Positions 43,225-53,112 of a stretch of 64,000 bases of DNA are shown piece by piece. Position numbers and translations under genes: made by a program. The notes beneath the pieces are model-generated. The model ran no database searches. It saw only the letters and a list, made by a program, of their open reading frames with translations, and was not told the DNA's origin. This stretch comes from Leptospirales bacterium (GTDB lineage Bacteria > Spirochaetota > Leptospiria > Leptospirales > Leptospiraceae), in the NCBI GenBank assembly GCA_013297885.1, contig JAAFIR010000028.1, positions 1 through 64,000 on the forward strand. Direction: 5' to 3'. The stretch's first letter is position 1. Every line of letters starts with the position of its first letter.

Positions 43225-45288
43225 ATGTATTCTAAAAAAATTTTTAAACTAATTACCTATTTTTTATTTATAATTTTATTTCAAAATTGTAATGATACAC
43301 TTACTTATAAAGATAAAGCTAAAAATGTTTTATTTTTGGTCTCATTAATTAAAGACCAAGTTCCATTTGATCCAGACCAATTTGCAATTGATGCAATAGA
43401 CGCAGATATTGTAAATCCTGGACCGCTAAATATGAATGTAAAAACAGTCAATCTCACTTCTTCTCAAACAGCTTTCATCGGAAAAAATTTTAGCTTCTCA
43501 GCTAATATTGAAAGTGATTATGATGCAAAAAATGTTTTAATTCGATTTGTATTTGTAAATAAATCTCAAATAGATTCAGGTGTTACTTCTGGTTTAAAAC
43601 AATTTGAAGTTTTAGATAGAATCAGTTCTGTAAAAAAAGGGACTAACTCTTATAATTTTAATATACCAATTCCAGATGCAGGACCACAACACAGTGGAAA
43701 CTATACAATATTTACCATTTTAGATCCAGAAAATAAGAGAAATAATTTTTTTACAAGATCAGGAATGCTTTCGGGTGTAAAAAAAGATAATAACACTTCA
43801 GTGGCGGTTGATTCTTCATCCTCTGGAACAAGAGATATTTTGCTAAGTAAAATTACTCTTCGTAAGCCTGTACTTGTGATTAAAAATGCACAAACATTCA
43901 CAAAAACACGTATTGGAGTAAGTGGAGAAGCATTTTCTATGGGTCAAGATGCCACAAATGTGGATGTTGAATTTTTCTTTGCAGACATTAATGGTAACAA
44001 ACTCACAGCTCTTGGAAATCTTTTAGTATACAATTCTGTAGCGAACACTACTTCTACTCTTTTTAGAATTCCAACTCTCACTGCAAATGTTAAGAAAAAT
44101 TTTGATGTTTCTTTAATTCCAGGATCAGATTCCCTTTTAGCAAATATCAATTCTTATATTCAATCAAATGGTGTGAATTCTCTTAGAGTATTAGCACATA
44201 TCAATCCATCAGGAGCAGTTTCAGAAGTAAATGCACCAGGAGGTGCTACATCAAATGTTGTGAGTGTACCAGCAGTAATTGCAATTGATACTGCAACTAG
44301 AAGTGTTGATCCAAAAGCTGTGAGTTCTTCATTAAACAATTCACCTCTTAAAGAATTTGGTGTAAAATTTTATTCTGGAATCATAGGAGACAAAGATTTA
44401 TTTGCAGTTGATTTAGATTTTAATGCATATGGAAAAATGTTAAAAAATACAACTGTGATTGGGCATGGAGATGCTAAAAGTAAAATCTTTTTATTTTCTG
44501 TTTTAGAAAGAACTTTATTTGAGGCTTATGCTCATGCTGAGTTAATCCCGATTCGAATGAAAGATTCTTTTGTGGATGCTGAAGTAAAAGTTCTCACAAT
44601 AGATGGTGGTCTTGCAGTTGTTTATAAAAAATATGAAACAGGAGCAAAATCCTATTATTGGTACACCACAAAATACAAAGATAAAGAAATAACAAAAAGA
44701 ATATTTCCTTTTGGTGTGCCTGTTAAACTTACAGGAAAAATTGCTGGCATTCTATTATCACAAAACAAAAGCCAATTATCTGAATGTAATATTTATTCTT
44801 GCAAACCAGAAGAATTTAAAGAAGGTTTTTCTGAAACAAATTACAAAGACTACTCTGTGGCACAGATTCATGTGAGAAATAATTTTGAAGTAAATGTAAA
44901 TCCAAGAATTCTACTTCGTGGATTTGCTCAAGCAAAACCTGACACTGGTATTACTATTGGTCTCGAAGGACAATTAACAATCTTGGATATTTTTCCAGTA
45001 GCAAAAGGAACAGCAACAGTTCGTATGATTAACAACGCATACCAAGTTGAAATCGAATTTAGAGAAACGTTAGATGTATTCTTCGAATCTCTTTACGGTA
45101 AATTGGAATTGTTTTTAGAAATTCCTTATCCAAGTGTTAGCTTCTGGGATGCTTCAATCGAATATTACAGAAAATACTGGGGACTTGTTAGTTGGGATTC
45201 CCTTTTTAGTGAAAAAGAAAGATTGATGGATGAAAGACAATTTCTTAGAATACATTTATACACAGGGCAAGTGGATTTTACTTTTTAA
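43225..45288 (+). CDS. hypothetical lipoprotein, 687 aa
   Basis: Signal MYSKKIFKLITYFLFIILFQ followed by the lipobox Cys at 22 (QNC). The mature protein is beta-rich throughout: an N-terminal Ig-like part (VNLTSSQTAFIGKNFSFSAN), then several domains that resemble large surface lipoproteins of spirochaetes, and a C-terminus with LFLEIPYPSVSFWDASIEYY. No enzyme motif is visible. It begins after an AAGAGG site and lies 45 bases before the HEAT protein gene, so the two form a likely operon on the outer envelope. Confidence 0.7.
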   Translation: MYSKKIFKLITYFLFIILFQNCNDTLTYKDKAKNVLFLVSLIKDQVPFDPDQFAIDAIDADIVNPGPLNMNVKTVNLTSSQTAFIGKNFSFSANIESDYDAKNVLIRFVFVNKSQIDSGVTSGLKQFEVLDRISSVKKGTNSYNFNIPIPDAGPQHSGNYTIFTILDPENKRNNFFTRSGMLSGVKKDNNTSVAVDSSSSGTRDILLSKITLRKPVLVIKNAQTFTKTRIGVSGEAFSMGQDATNVDVEFFFADINGNKLTALGNLLVYNSVANTTSTLFRIPTLTANVKKNFDVSLIPGSDSLLANINSYIQSNGVNSLRVLAHINPSGAVSEVNAPGGATSNVVSVPAVIAIDTATRSVDPKAVSSSLNNSPLKEFGVKFYSGIIGDKDLFAVDLDFNAYGKMLKNTTVIGHGDAKSKIFLFSVLERTLFEAYAHAELIPIRMKDSFVDAEVKVLTIDGGLAVVYKKYETGAKSYYWYTTKYKDKEITKRIFPFGVPVKLTGKIAGILLSQNKSQLSECNIYSCKPEEFKEGFSETNYKDYSVAQIHVRNNFEVNVNPRILLRGFAQAKPDTGITIGLEGQLTILDIFPVAKGTATVRMINNAYQVEIEFRETLDVFFESLYGKLELFLEIPYPSVSFWDASIEYYRKYWGLVSWDSLFSEKERLMDERQFLRIHLYTGQVDFTF

Positions 45289-45333
45289 GGATAATCAGTG
45301 TTATTCGAAAAAATCTATTGAGGCGAAACTGAA

Positions 45334-47193
45334 ATGAATTTTAAGAACACTAAAATTATAAAATATTTGTTAGGTTTTTTAACCATAATTTTTGGCGGAG
45401 TTTTAATTTTGGTGTTCTTTTTTAGTCCCAAAAAAGCAAATCTGAATTGGAAAGAAGCTGATAAAAAAATGTATAAGGTTTTAGTAAAATCTAATCAAGA
45501 TACTTCTTCTGCCCAATTTGGATTATATAATTCAACTTTTACTCAAAGAGTTGAAGCAATATTAAATTTTAGAGTTTTGGAATATTCTAATGGAAAAGTA
45601 AAATTAGCTTTTCAGTTTACTCCACTTGAAATTTCTTTAGATGAAAAAAGGATCCCTGTTTTAGAAAAATTAAATTCACAATTATTTTTAGCAGAATGGA
45701 GTAAAGATGGTTCAGTAATTGAATGGGTTTTTCCTTCTACAATTTCTAAAAAAGATGAGATTGGAATTCTACAAAATCTACTTTATTTTCAAGTAATCAT
45801 TTTAGGTGATAAAAAAAAATGGATTTCTGAAGAATCTGATAGTCTCGGAACTTTTATAGCAAAGTACAATACTAAATCAGATCAAATATTAAAAGCGAAA
45901 GTCAAGTATACACAAATTCATAGCCAAGATGATAATTCAAGTGAAAATCCTGATAAGCCTTTTCAATCAAATATACAATTATCTTATTCTGAAATCTATG
46001 CAGACAAAAAAGAAAGTTGGTTAATCTCTTCTAATCTTCGAGAAAAAGCAGAAATTTCTGGAAGTAGCTTTCATATAAATATTTCTCGTGAAGCAAGTCT
46101 TGAGCAAATTCCATTTGTTCCAGATAATAGTTTAGATATTTGGAAAGAAAATCTAAAATACGAAGATGCAAAATTTCAAATGACAAAAGAGCAAAAAAAA
46201 TCTTTATCTATTTGGGAAGAAGCTGAACAAAATAGAATAGAACAAGAATTTAAAGGAGAAAATTTTCAATCTATTTTCCAAAAACTTTTCAAAAATCCAA
46301 AAGAATTTACTGATCTTGCAAAAATGGAAAAAATGAAAGAATACTTAAAACATTTTCCTGAAGAAGCTTCCAAAGTTCCAGACTTAATTCTAAAAGGAAA
46401 AATTTCAGGAAATCATATACTGGAAATAATACATTTATTAGCTACAACTGGGCACAAAGAATCTCAAACTGCACTTGTAAATATTCTGAGTAATAAAACT
46501 CAATCCGCACATGCACGAATGCAGGCAATTGCTGGATTTCAAGAAGTTAAAAATCCGTTAGAAGAATCTGCAAATGCACTGTGGAAAGTATTTGAATCTA
46601 GAAAAACTGAACAAGATAGAGATTATTCCAACACAGCTTTGCTTGCACTTGGAACTGTTGCTCTTCACACAAAATTACAAGAGATAGCAGGTAAAGATTC
46701 ATTGCCGACAAAAATTAAATCAAGAATTTTGTCCGAGCTTGCAAGAAGTTCAAATGATCCAAATAAACTAGCAGTCTTGCTAGATGCTTCTGGCAATACT
46801 GCAGATAGTTCTTTGTTCCCCAAAATAAAAGATTATGTTAAATCTGAAGATAAAATTACACGCTCTTCTTTATACTCCGCTCTTGGAAATTTTAAAGATA
46901 AAGACTCACTTGATTTTTTAAAAAATAATATTTCAAAAGAAGAATCTCCAGAAGGTAGAATTAAAATCATACAAAGCTTAATTCAAAGAAATGGTGATAA
47001 AGAAGTTACAAAAACAATTCAAGATTCTATCCAAAAAGAATCTGATACAAATGCTAGGCAATACATGTTACAATATTTAATTCAAAATAAACAAGATGTG
47101 AGCGACTATAAAAAGACTCTTGAAAAACTTCTCGAGACAGAAACAAATGAATACAACAGAGAATTAATTTATAATGGAATTTATGCAAGGTAA
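45334..47193 (+). CDS. membrane-anchored beta plus HEAT-repeat protein (vitellogenin-N-like layout), 619 aa
   Basis: One N-terminal transmembrane helix (about 10-30) anchors a beta-rich domain (about 35-275, including KVKLAFQFTPLEIS), followed by an all-helical HEAT-like array (about 300-619; ILEIIHLLATTGHKESQTAL, NTALLALGTVA, ARQYMLQYLIQNK). A beta sheet followed by a helical arch with an ALLALG repeat is the layout of large lipid-transfer proteins (vitellogenin/MTP). I infer a lipid- or hydrophobic-cargo role in the periplasm; it could instead be a scaffold. It follows the 687-aa lipoprotein gene. Confidence 0.65.
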   Translation: MNFKNTKIIKYLLGFLTIIFGGVLILVFFFSPKKANLNWKEADKKMYKVLVKSNQDTSSAQFGLYNSTFTQRVEAILNFRVLEYSNGKVKLAFQFTPLEISLDEKRIPVLEKLNSQLFLAEWSKDGSVIEWVFPSTISKKDEIGILQNLLYFQVIILGDKKKWISEESDSLGTFIAKYNTKSDQILKAKVKYTQIHSQDDNSSENPDKPFQSNIQLSYSEIYADKKESWLISSNLREKAEISGSSFHINISREASLEQIPFVPDNSLDIWKENLKYEDAKFQMTKEQKKSLSIWEEAEQNRIEQEFKGENFQSIFQKLFKNPKEFTDLAKMEKMKEYLKHFPEEASKVPDLILKGKISGNHILEIIHLLATTGHKESQTALVNILSNKTQSAHARMQAIAGFQEVKNPLEESANALWKVFESRKTEQDRDYSNTALLALGTVALHTKLQEIAGKDSLPTKIKSRILSELARSSNDPNKLAVLLDASGNTADSSLFPKIKDYVKSEDKITRSSLYSALGNFKDKDSLDFLKNNISKEESPEGRIKIIQSLIQRNGDKEVTKTIQDSIQKESDTNARQYMLQYLIQNKQDVSDYKKTLEKLLETETNEYNRELIYNGIYAR

Positions 47194-47410
47194 CTTGTTT
47201 ATATCGATGCAAGACATTATCAAATTTTTACAAAACCGTAATTAGGAGCTATCATTTTAAAAAAGAATAATTATTGCTTTTTCTACATTGTCGTTCTGGA
47301 AGTTTTATTTGGCAAAATACTATCGTTATAGAATAGTATTGACTTTCTATAACAAATATAGATAAACCGAATGCTAATTAATAAGGAATTATTTTTAAGA
47401 AATAGAAAAG

Positions 47411-47442
47411 AACCAAAGCAAATCTTTAGTTAAGCTTTGGAT
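47411..47442. terminator. hairpin between convergent genes
   Basis: CCAAAGC (47413-47419) pairs with GCTTTGG (47434-47440), flanked by A- and T-rich sequence, in the 270-base gap between the convergent HEAT-protein and lipoprotein genes. It is probably a bidirectional terminator. The rest of the gap shows nothing else I can support. Confidence 0.45.
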
Positions 47443-47464
47443 TCCTTAATTATACAAAAAAAAA

Positions 47465-47989
47465 TTATTTTGAATTTTCTAAAATAAAATTAGCAATTTT
47501 TTCACTAGCTGCTTCAACTATGTCGTCTGTTACACCAGCAAAGGCTGATCCACCTGAAGAAGTCTCTTCTACATTAAATTTTGAAAGAACTGATTTTGTT
47601 TTTGTATCAATAAACTCTCCGTCTAAGGATAAGTTTGCTCTACCAGCTAATGCTCCGACTTGTTGTCTATCCATTTTCGTAACATCTTTGAAAGCCAAAA
47701 TTTTGAGAGTTAGTTTCAAAAAATCTTTAATTTTTTTATCAGATGGTGCATCCGTAATAAAAATTTCTGACTTTATCTTCGATGCTAATTTTCCTAGCAC
47801 TTTAGTTCGTATGTCATTCCCTAGAGCTGCTCCATTGGTAACTCCACCATCATCAACTGCAATTTGAATTGCAGAATATTTACTAAAAGATGAATCTGAT
47901 TTTTTTGCAACTTTTAATTCACCACTAGCACAGTTTGTAAACATTGAGTTTACAATTAAAAAGAAAAATATTAAATTTAATTTATTCAT
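47465..47989 (-). CDS. DUF4410-like lipoprotein, 174 aa
   Basis: Signal MNKLNLIFFFLIVNSMFTNC with Cys20. The mature part has an alternating strand-helix pattern (YSAIQIAVDDGGVTNGAALG, DKKIKDFLKLTLKILAFKD, ALAGRANLSLDGEFIDTKTK) and ends in an amphipathic helix, as in DUF4410-type lipoproteins that build periplasmic complexes. Assignment is moderate. It is monocistronic, with A+T-rich sequence upstream and no clear promoter. Confidence 0.6.
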   Translation of the reverse strand: MNKLNLIFFFLIVNSMFTNCASGELKVAKKSDSSFSKYSAIQIAVDDGGVTNGAALGNDIRTKVLGKLASKIKSEIFITDAPSDKKIKDFLKLTLKILAFKDVTKMDRQQVGALAGRANLSLDGEFIDTKTKSVLSKFNVEETSSGGSAFAGVTDDIVEAASEKIANFILENSK

Positions 47990-48083
47990 TTTGATATTCC
48001 TAAAGTTTTATATGGTTATTCCTCATTAAAGAAGGCATTAGTCAAGTAATAAATAATTTTGGGAGAATAATACTGACAGCTAA

Positions 48084-48158
48084 CTTGACCCTAATTTATG
48101 TAAACCCCAAACTCTTCAAGCTTTAGAAGATTGGTTAGCTAAAGATTTGAATTCATAG
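48084..48158 (+). pseudogene. short C-terminal gene remnant
   Basis: A 24-codon frame LDPNLCKPQTLQALEDWLAK plus DLNS ends at a TAG at 48156-48158 and has no start. The sequence looks protein-derived (KPQTLQALEDWLA) and could be the end of a RelB-like antitoxin, but it is too short to assign. The surrounding 47990-48190 stretch has no other gene. Confidence 0.3.
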
Positions 48159-48198
48159 ATTCTGTTATTTTCAACTAAATCTAAAAAAGTATTATTTA

Positions 48199-48367
48199 AT
48201 AACTCACCTTTCGCACTCCGTGCTCCATGGTGAGATTTTTGGGTACTCCTCGCGGAGGGCGTGCTACCGCAGGCTTCCTTAATTTATACGTAAATAATGA
48301 CTTTGTAATTCTATTTAATAAACAAAAATATTCTAGAAATTAATTTTTGCGTAAGGTGAGTTAATAA
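48199..48367. mobile_element. MITE-like element with terminal inverted repeats
   Basis: TAACTCACCTTTCGCA at 48200-48215 and its complement TGCGTAAGGTGAGTTA at 48348-48363 form 16-base terminal repeats with one mismatch. They bound about 165 bases without a gene. The interior is locally G+C-rich (CACTCCGTGCTCCATGG, CTCGCGGAGGGCGTG) and unlike the flanks. Size and ends suggest a non-autonomous transposable element; no target duplication is clear. Confidence 0.5.
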
Positions 48368-48616
48368 TAGTAAAACCACTTTTTATTGGGATATTTTTTT
48401 AAGCAAAAAAATAAATGGTTTAAAAACTTGTCCTTCACATACCACTTCAAATATTTTGAGATACACACCAATTGAAGATTTAAAATAAAGGTAAATGGAT
48501 AAAAGGGAATTTCAATTTTTAATCATTTTGATTTTTATTTATTATTACAAATAAGAATATGTTTTTGAAAGAATTTAATAATTTACTCTAAAGCAATTTT
48601 CAAAAATATAAACTAA

Positions 48617-49000
48617 ATGTTTGATAAAGACCGACCACTTAGTAAAGAAGAATTAATTTTAAAAGAAAAATTTGAATCATTTATAAAATCAAAACTTCCC
48701 GAAGCTTCTCTCACTAGAGATGGATTTGGACATGTAGTTTTAAAATACAAAAAAAAATCTTTTTTTTTAATGGGAATTAGTTTTGAAACAGGAATATTAA
48801 ATTTATCTTTAAAAGCAGATAAAATATCTCAATTTGAAATCTTAAAAAATAAAAATTTTAAAGTAGCTCCATACTTAGGTCATCATGGCTGGGTTCAAAT
48901 TCAAGAATTTAATTTAATCAAAAAAGAACTAAATTATATTTTAGAAATTACCCTATCAGAAACAAAAAAACTAATTAAACCAAAAGTGAAGAAAAAATGA
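48617..49000 (+). CDS. hypothetical protein upstream of methyltransferase, 127 aa
   Basis: A small soluble basic protein (MFDKDRPLSKEELILKEKFE at the start, FKVAPYLGHHGWVQIQEFNL later, lysine-rich tail). I do not recognise the family, although the fold could be alpha/beta like DUF1801/TfoX-type domains. It overlaps the next gene by 4 bases (ATGA), so a link to RNA modification is possible. A decayed copy of its first 45 codons lies at 36448-36645. Confidence 0.7.
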   Translation: MFDKDRPLSKEELILKEKFESFIKSKLPEASLTRDGFGHVVLKYKKKSFFLMGISFETGILNLSLKADKISQFEILKNKNFKVAPYLGHHGWVQIQEFNLIKKELNYILEITLSETKKLIKPKVKKK

Positions 49001-50211
49001 AAACTATTGAACTAGATAAAAAATTTGATTTTTTATTTGAAAAAGAACACCCTTGGATTTATAGAAATAAGTTTAACCAATTTGAAAAAGAATTAAAAAA
49101 TGGAGATATTGTAAAAATCATTTCTTCCGATTCCAAAAAATCTTATACTGGAATTTATGCTGAGAAAGGACTAGTTGCAATAAGAATTTTTTTATTTTCC
49201 AAAACAGATTCAATCAAATCCAATTTAATTGATAAAGTTCATTTAAGAAGAAAATTATTTTCTGAAACTAATTCTTTGAGATTAATTCATGGAGAAAATG
49301 ATTTATTTCCAGGAATTACAGTTGATATTCACGATAAACATTTAGTGATTATGAATTATCATTCTTCTTTAGAAAAAATTTCTAGATGGATTTCAAAATT
49401 TATTTATTCTTTTTTAAAGAAAAATTTTCAAATCAATTTGGAATCTATTTCAATTCATTCACCAAATCGAATAGGATTTGAGTCAATAAAAAAAAATAAC
49501 AGAGTTTTAAAAGGATCAATTACAGGACTTATCCAAATTCAATTTAAAAAGATAAAATACCAAATTGATTTAGAATCTCAAAAATCTGGAATTTATAATG
49601 ACATCAGAAATTTAAGAAGATATATTTTTGAAAATAAAAAAGTTTTTCAAAATAAAAAAGTTTTAAATTTATTTTCTTCAAATGGTTTTTTATCTAAAAT
49701 TTTAAGACTTCAGGATGTTTCCAAATTAGTTTCAGTAGAAGATTCAAATAATATGATTTTTATTCACGAAAAAAATGAAAATATAAATCATATTTTACTC
49801 TATGAGCATAAACTAAATTCAACAGATAAAAATATTTTAATTAAAGAAGATATTTTAAAAAACAAAGAAACTCTTTTTTCAAAACTAGAAAATTTTGATA
49901 CAATCATCATTGATCCACCAAATCTCACTAATAATGAAAAAGATATTTCAAAAGCTAAAAATATTTATAAAAGTTTAATCATACTTTCTTTGCAAAAACT
50001 AAATAAAAACGGAAATTTAATTTTAGCATCTTGTTCTAATCGAATTCATCCAAATGAATTTTATAGAATTTGTAAAGAAACAGTTTCAGAAAACTTTGAA
50101 TTTGACACTTGGAAAAAATTAGACTTGGAACCTGATCATCCAATTAATCCTTTTTTTCCAGAAGGAAATTATTTTAAAGTAAATCTATTTTTAGGAGTAA
50201 AAAAAAGTTAA
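48997..50211 (+). CDS. class I SAM-dependent rRNA methyltransferase, RlmI/RlmK-like, 404 aa
   Basis: An N-terminal PUA-like domain (about 1-75, EKEHPWIYRNKF), a linker with the family signature ENDLFPGITVDIHDKHLVIM, and a Rossmann methyltransferase domain (about 190-404). SGIYNDIRNLRRYIF and KVLNLFSSNGFLSK form motif I, and the catalytic DPPN is in TIIIDPPNLTNNEKD. It methylates cytosine C5 in 23S rRNA or a related target. Motif I is less glycine-rich than usual, which is probably A+T drift rather than loss of function. Confidence 0.82.
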   Translation: MKTIELDKKFDFLFEKEHPWIYRNKFNQFEKELKNGDIVKIISSDSKKSYTGIYAEKGLVAIRIFLFSKTDSIKSNLIDKVHLRRKLFSETNSLRLIHGENDLFPGITVDIHDKHLVIMNYHSSLEKISRWISKFIYSFLKKNFQINLESISIHSPNRIGFESIKKNNRVLKGSITGLIQIQFKKIKYQIDLESQKSGIYNDIRNLRRYIFENKKVFQNKKVLNLFSSNGFLSKILRLQDVSKLVSVEDSNNMIFIHEKNENINHILLYEHKLNSTDKNILIKEDILKNKETLFSKLENFDTIIIDPPNLTNNEKDISKAKNIYKSLIILSLQKLNKNGNLILASCSNRIHPNEFYRICKETVSENFEFDTWKKLDLEPDHPINPFFPEGNYFKVNLFLGVKKS

Positions 50212-50271
50212 ACAATTTCTGTTAATTTTTATTTAAATGTGAAAATTTTCACAATGCAAATATGTATCTGA

Positions 50272-50400
50272 GTTAGGGATGCAAAATGCCCTGAAAGGGA
50301 TCTCGAAGAGATGAAACCATTTTGCAGCCCGACCTTTTTTTAATGAAAAATTTTTTTTTCATTCTTTATTTTTCATTAAAAAAAGGGTAACTCCCAAATG
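50272..50400 (-). repeat. palindromic element, variant type (copy 11)
   Basis: Minus strand: TTTGGGAGTTACCCTTTTTT, a hairpin of about 20 bases on TTAATGAAAAAT, then TCGGGCTGCAAAATGG, an inner part with ATCTCTTCGAGAT and CCCTTTCAGGG hairpins, then GCATTTTGCATCCCTAAC. The CAAAATG/CATTTTG middle block pairs it with the copy at 11154-11280. The sequence is richer in G+C than the surroundings. Confidence 0.75.
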
Positions 50401-50436
50401 AGTCGTTAAGTAATATCGTTTAACTATATTATGCCG

Positions 50437-50742
50437 TTATTTGATTTGAAAAATGGGACTAGAATCTGCATCTAAACCTTTAAAATTTAATTCATCATCA
50501 ATTTTATAGTTTTGGTTTTCTAGTTTTGTTAAAATTTTATTTCCTTGTTCAAGTTGAAGAATAGCAAGACTGTAAGGAGGTGAATTTAAAAATTTTCCAA
50601 ATCCAACTTTTACTTCTGTAAAAGAAATAAGTTTAACTTTATCAGAAATGTTTTTTTCTGTGAGAGATAAACTCTCACAATTGGAACAGATTTTGTTTGT
50701 GAATTCTATTTTGCTACAATTTTCACAAACAAAAATTTTCAT
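50437..50742 (-). CDS. zinc-ribbon OB-fold protein (DUF35-like), 101 aa
   Basis: The ATG at 50742 overlaps the lspA stop (ATGA) and starts [20 protein letters not shown], giving two CxxC knuckles (CENC, CSNC) of a rubredoxin-like zinc ribbon. An OB-fold part (about 30-101, [19 protein letters not shown], then [15 protein letters not shown]) follows. This is the DUF35 layout, proteins that bind acyl-CoA-related partners such as thiolases. The upstream extension to 50808 lies inside lspA and lacks any such pattern. Partner unknown. Confidence 0.7.
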   Translation of the reverse strand: MKIFVCENCSKIEFTNKICSNCESLSLTEKNISDKVKLISFTEVKVGFGKFLNSPPYSLAILQLEQGNKILTKLENQNYKIDDELNFKGLDADSSPIFQIK

Positions 50743-51302
50743 GAAGATTTTTTTTCTTCGATTGCATTCATTGTGATAATTAAAATCACAAGTCCAACTG
50801 ATACACAAGAATCAGCAAAATTAAATGCAGGCCATCTGTGAAATAATAAAAAATCAGGCCAATCAAAATCTAAAAAGTCAACAACTCCGATGTATTGTCC
50901 ATTTTCAATTGCCGAAAAACCAAATTTAATGCCACGACCTGGTGGCATTTTTATAAAAAATTTATCAATAAAATTTCCAAATGCACCAATCATTACTAAA
51001 TTCCATCCCCAGGGATTTCCAATATCATGATTTTTCCATCTATATCCAATTAAGAATAAAATTGCAAAACCAGTTGAAAACAAAGATACAATTGAATTAT
51101 CAGGAAACAAACCAAACACAAAACCAGTGTTGAATGTGAGAGTCATACAAAAAATTTCTTTATAATAACAAACTGAATTGTGATAAGAATAATTTTGCAC
51201 AACCCAGTATTTGCTAACTAAATCAATAATAACTCCAATGATTATAAAAACTAAATAATTTGGTTTTACAACCTCGAAAAATTTTTTATCAAAAAACTTC
51301 AT
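50739..51302 (-). CDS. lspA: lipoprotein signal peptidase II, 187 aa
   Basis: Four transmembrane helices and the two catalytic Asp motifs: [10 protein letters not shown] and [13 protein letters not shown]. It removes the signal peptide after Lgt has lipidated the Cys. NTGFVFGLF before the second helix is also conserved. A GGAGAGGATAAA ribosome site precedes the ATG. The UbiB-like gene lies 16 bases upstream and the DUF35 gene overlaps downstream, so this is a three-gene operon. Confidence 0.92.
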   Translation of the reverse strand: MKFFDKKFFEVVKPNYLVFIIIGVIIDLVSKYWVVQNYSYHNSVCYYKEIFCMTLTFNTGFVFGLFPDNSIVSLFSTGFAILFLIGYRWKNHDIGNPWGWNLVMIGAFGNFIDKFFIKMPPGRGIKFGFSAIENGQYIGVVDFLDFDWPDFLLFHRWPAFNFADSCVSVGLVILIITMNAIEEKKSS

Positions 51303-51318
51303 TTTATCCTCTCCAAAT

Positions 51319-53019
51319 TCAAAATCTATTTTTTAAAAAAGATTTCACTAATAAAAATAAACTAAAACTAGAAATGATATAAAAAAAACCTGAAATAAAT
51401 CCTAGACTTTCTTTATAAAAATAATTTCCAAAATAAATTGATGAAATTAAAATAGATGTATAAATAAATTGATGACCAAGTGCATAAAATTTATCGGTTT
51501 GACGTTCAATATCTTTATTAATAACTTCTAGTCTTCCTCTATTAAGTGTGAGTAAAGCTTTATGTAATTCTTTTGGAATTTGAAAACTAGTAGATAAAAT
51601 TTCTGAACCTTCTTCTGAAATTATTTTATCAATTAACCCAACTTCATTTAAAACTAAATCTTTAAAATACTTTTCAGAATAATCAAATATATTTCTTTTC
51701 GGATCTATAACTGCAATATTTCCCATTAATAAACTCATCGTTCTTTCAAGCATGACATAATTTCTTGGTACTTTTGCAATTTTTAAAAGTTCTGATAAGG
51801 AAGAATTGATACCTTTTAAAAATTCAAACGCTTCAGCAGGATTAATTTGTTCGAGAGAAATATTTTTAAAAAATTCCACATTTTTAATAAATCTTTCAAA
51901 TTTATCTAGTGCAAATTTTGCAATTTTTTCTAGTTTTAATTTATCCACATCTGGATCAAAAAAACCCATTTCTTGCATTCCTTCAATTACACCATAATAA
52001 TCTTTTGTATTCGCTGATCCGATGATTTTTCTAAGAGAATTTGCTGTAACTTCCTGAACAAAATTAACAGAACCAAAATCAATAAATGCTAATTTCCCAT
52101 CAGGGGTATAAATTAAATTTCCAGAATGTGGATCAGAATGATAAAACCGAAATTTAAAAATCATGAGTAAATAAGCACGAATAAGTAAATCAAGTGGTCT
52201 AGAAAAATTTTCATTTTGTTCTAAGGATTTTGTTTCAGTAATTTTTACTCCTTCTATAAAAGTTGTAACTAAAACACCTTTAGTTGAATATTCATGAATT
52301 ACATTTGGAAAAACATAATCTTCTTTGAGGTTTGAAAAATGATTTGCCATTTTTTCTAGTGACTTAGCTTCGAGACTTAAATCCATTTCGTTTAAAATAG
52401 TTTCTTTGATTTCAGAATGAACTAGAATATAATCAAATGAAATTAAATAACGATTAATTCTTTTCATCACAAATAAAACTGTATCCAAATCTTTTCTGAC
52501 TAATTTTTCAATCTCAGGATATAAAATTTTTACTACTAAAATTTTTTCAGCTAATCTCACTTTGTAAACTTGTGCAGTTGAAGCAGAAGCTATTGGTCTT
52601 TCAGGAAAATCAGAAAAAACTTCCTCTAAATTTTTGTCTGTTTCATTTTTAAATCTGATTTTAATATCATCTAATTTATGAGGAGGAATTCTATCTTGTA
52701 AATCAATTAATTCTTTTATAAAACTTTCAGGTAAAAAATGAGCCATGTTAGATAAAAACTGACCAAGTTTAATATATACTCCACCAAGTTTTAAAAATAA
52801 TATTTTGCAATCTAGTCCAAGTTTTAAAAATAATTTATCTTCAATTTTTAAAAAAGTATCTTTTGAAAAAATTTTTTTTGAAATTTTATAATGCCATAAT
52901 AATCGAATCGAATTTTTTAGAGTGAAAAAATAAACTATTAAAAATCTTGAAAAATGAGATTTATCTTTATAAGAAAAAATTTCGTTTTTTTCAAGTTTAC
53001 TCTCTACAAATTGATTCAT
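51319..53019 (-). CDS. ABC1/UbiB-family atypical kinase (AarF-like), 566 aa
   Basis: The atypical protein-kinase-like core is clear: [20 protein letters not shown] carries the KxGQ motif of the UbiB N-lobe, [14 protein letters not shown] the Ala-rich nucleotide loop, [11 protein letters not shown] the Lys, and [17 protein letters not shown] with FIDFGSV the catalytic and metal residues. Two C-terminal transmembrane helices (about 515-565) anchor it. UbiB proteins act in quinone synthesis or lipid handling by ATP hydrolysis. No ubi gene is adjacent; context with lspA suggests a membrane housekeeping role. Confidence 0.88.
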   Translation of the reverse strand: MNQFVESKLEKNEIFSYKDKSHFSRFLIVYFFTLKNSIRLLWHYKISKKIFSKDTFLKIEDKLFLKLGLDCKILFLKLGGVYIKLGQFLSNMAHFLPESFIKELIDLQDRIPPHKLDDIKIRFKNETDKNLEEVFSDFPERPIASASTAQVYKVRLAEKILVVKILYPEIEKLVRKDLDTVLFVMKRINRYLISFDYILVHSEIKETILNEMDLSLEAKSLEKMANHFSNLKEDYVFPNVIHEYSTKGVLVTTFIEGVKITETKSLEQNENFSRPLDLLIRAYLLMIFKFRFYHSDPHSGNLIYTPDGKLAFIDFGSVNFVQEVTANSLRKIIGSANTKDYYGVIEGMQEMGFFDPDVDKLKLEKIAKFALDKFERFIKNVEFFKNISLEQINPAEAFEFLKGINSSLSELLKIAKVPRNYVMLERTMSLLMGNIAVIDPKRNIFDYSEKYFKDLVLNEVGLIDKIISEEGSEILSTSFQIPKELHKALLTLNRGRLEVINKDIERQTDKFYALGHQFIYTSILISSIYFGNYFYKESLGFISGFFYIISSFSLFLLVKSFLKNRF

Positions 53020-53112
53020 GGTGGTATTTCCATTTATTCAAAGTATTTCATTAAATCAAGGAACTAATTGCAGGAGAGATTGAATTAAGAATTCAAAATT
53101 AATGATGAAGAA

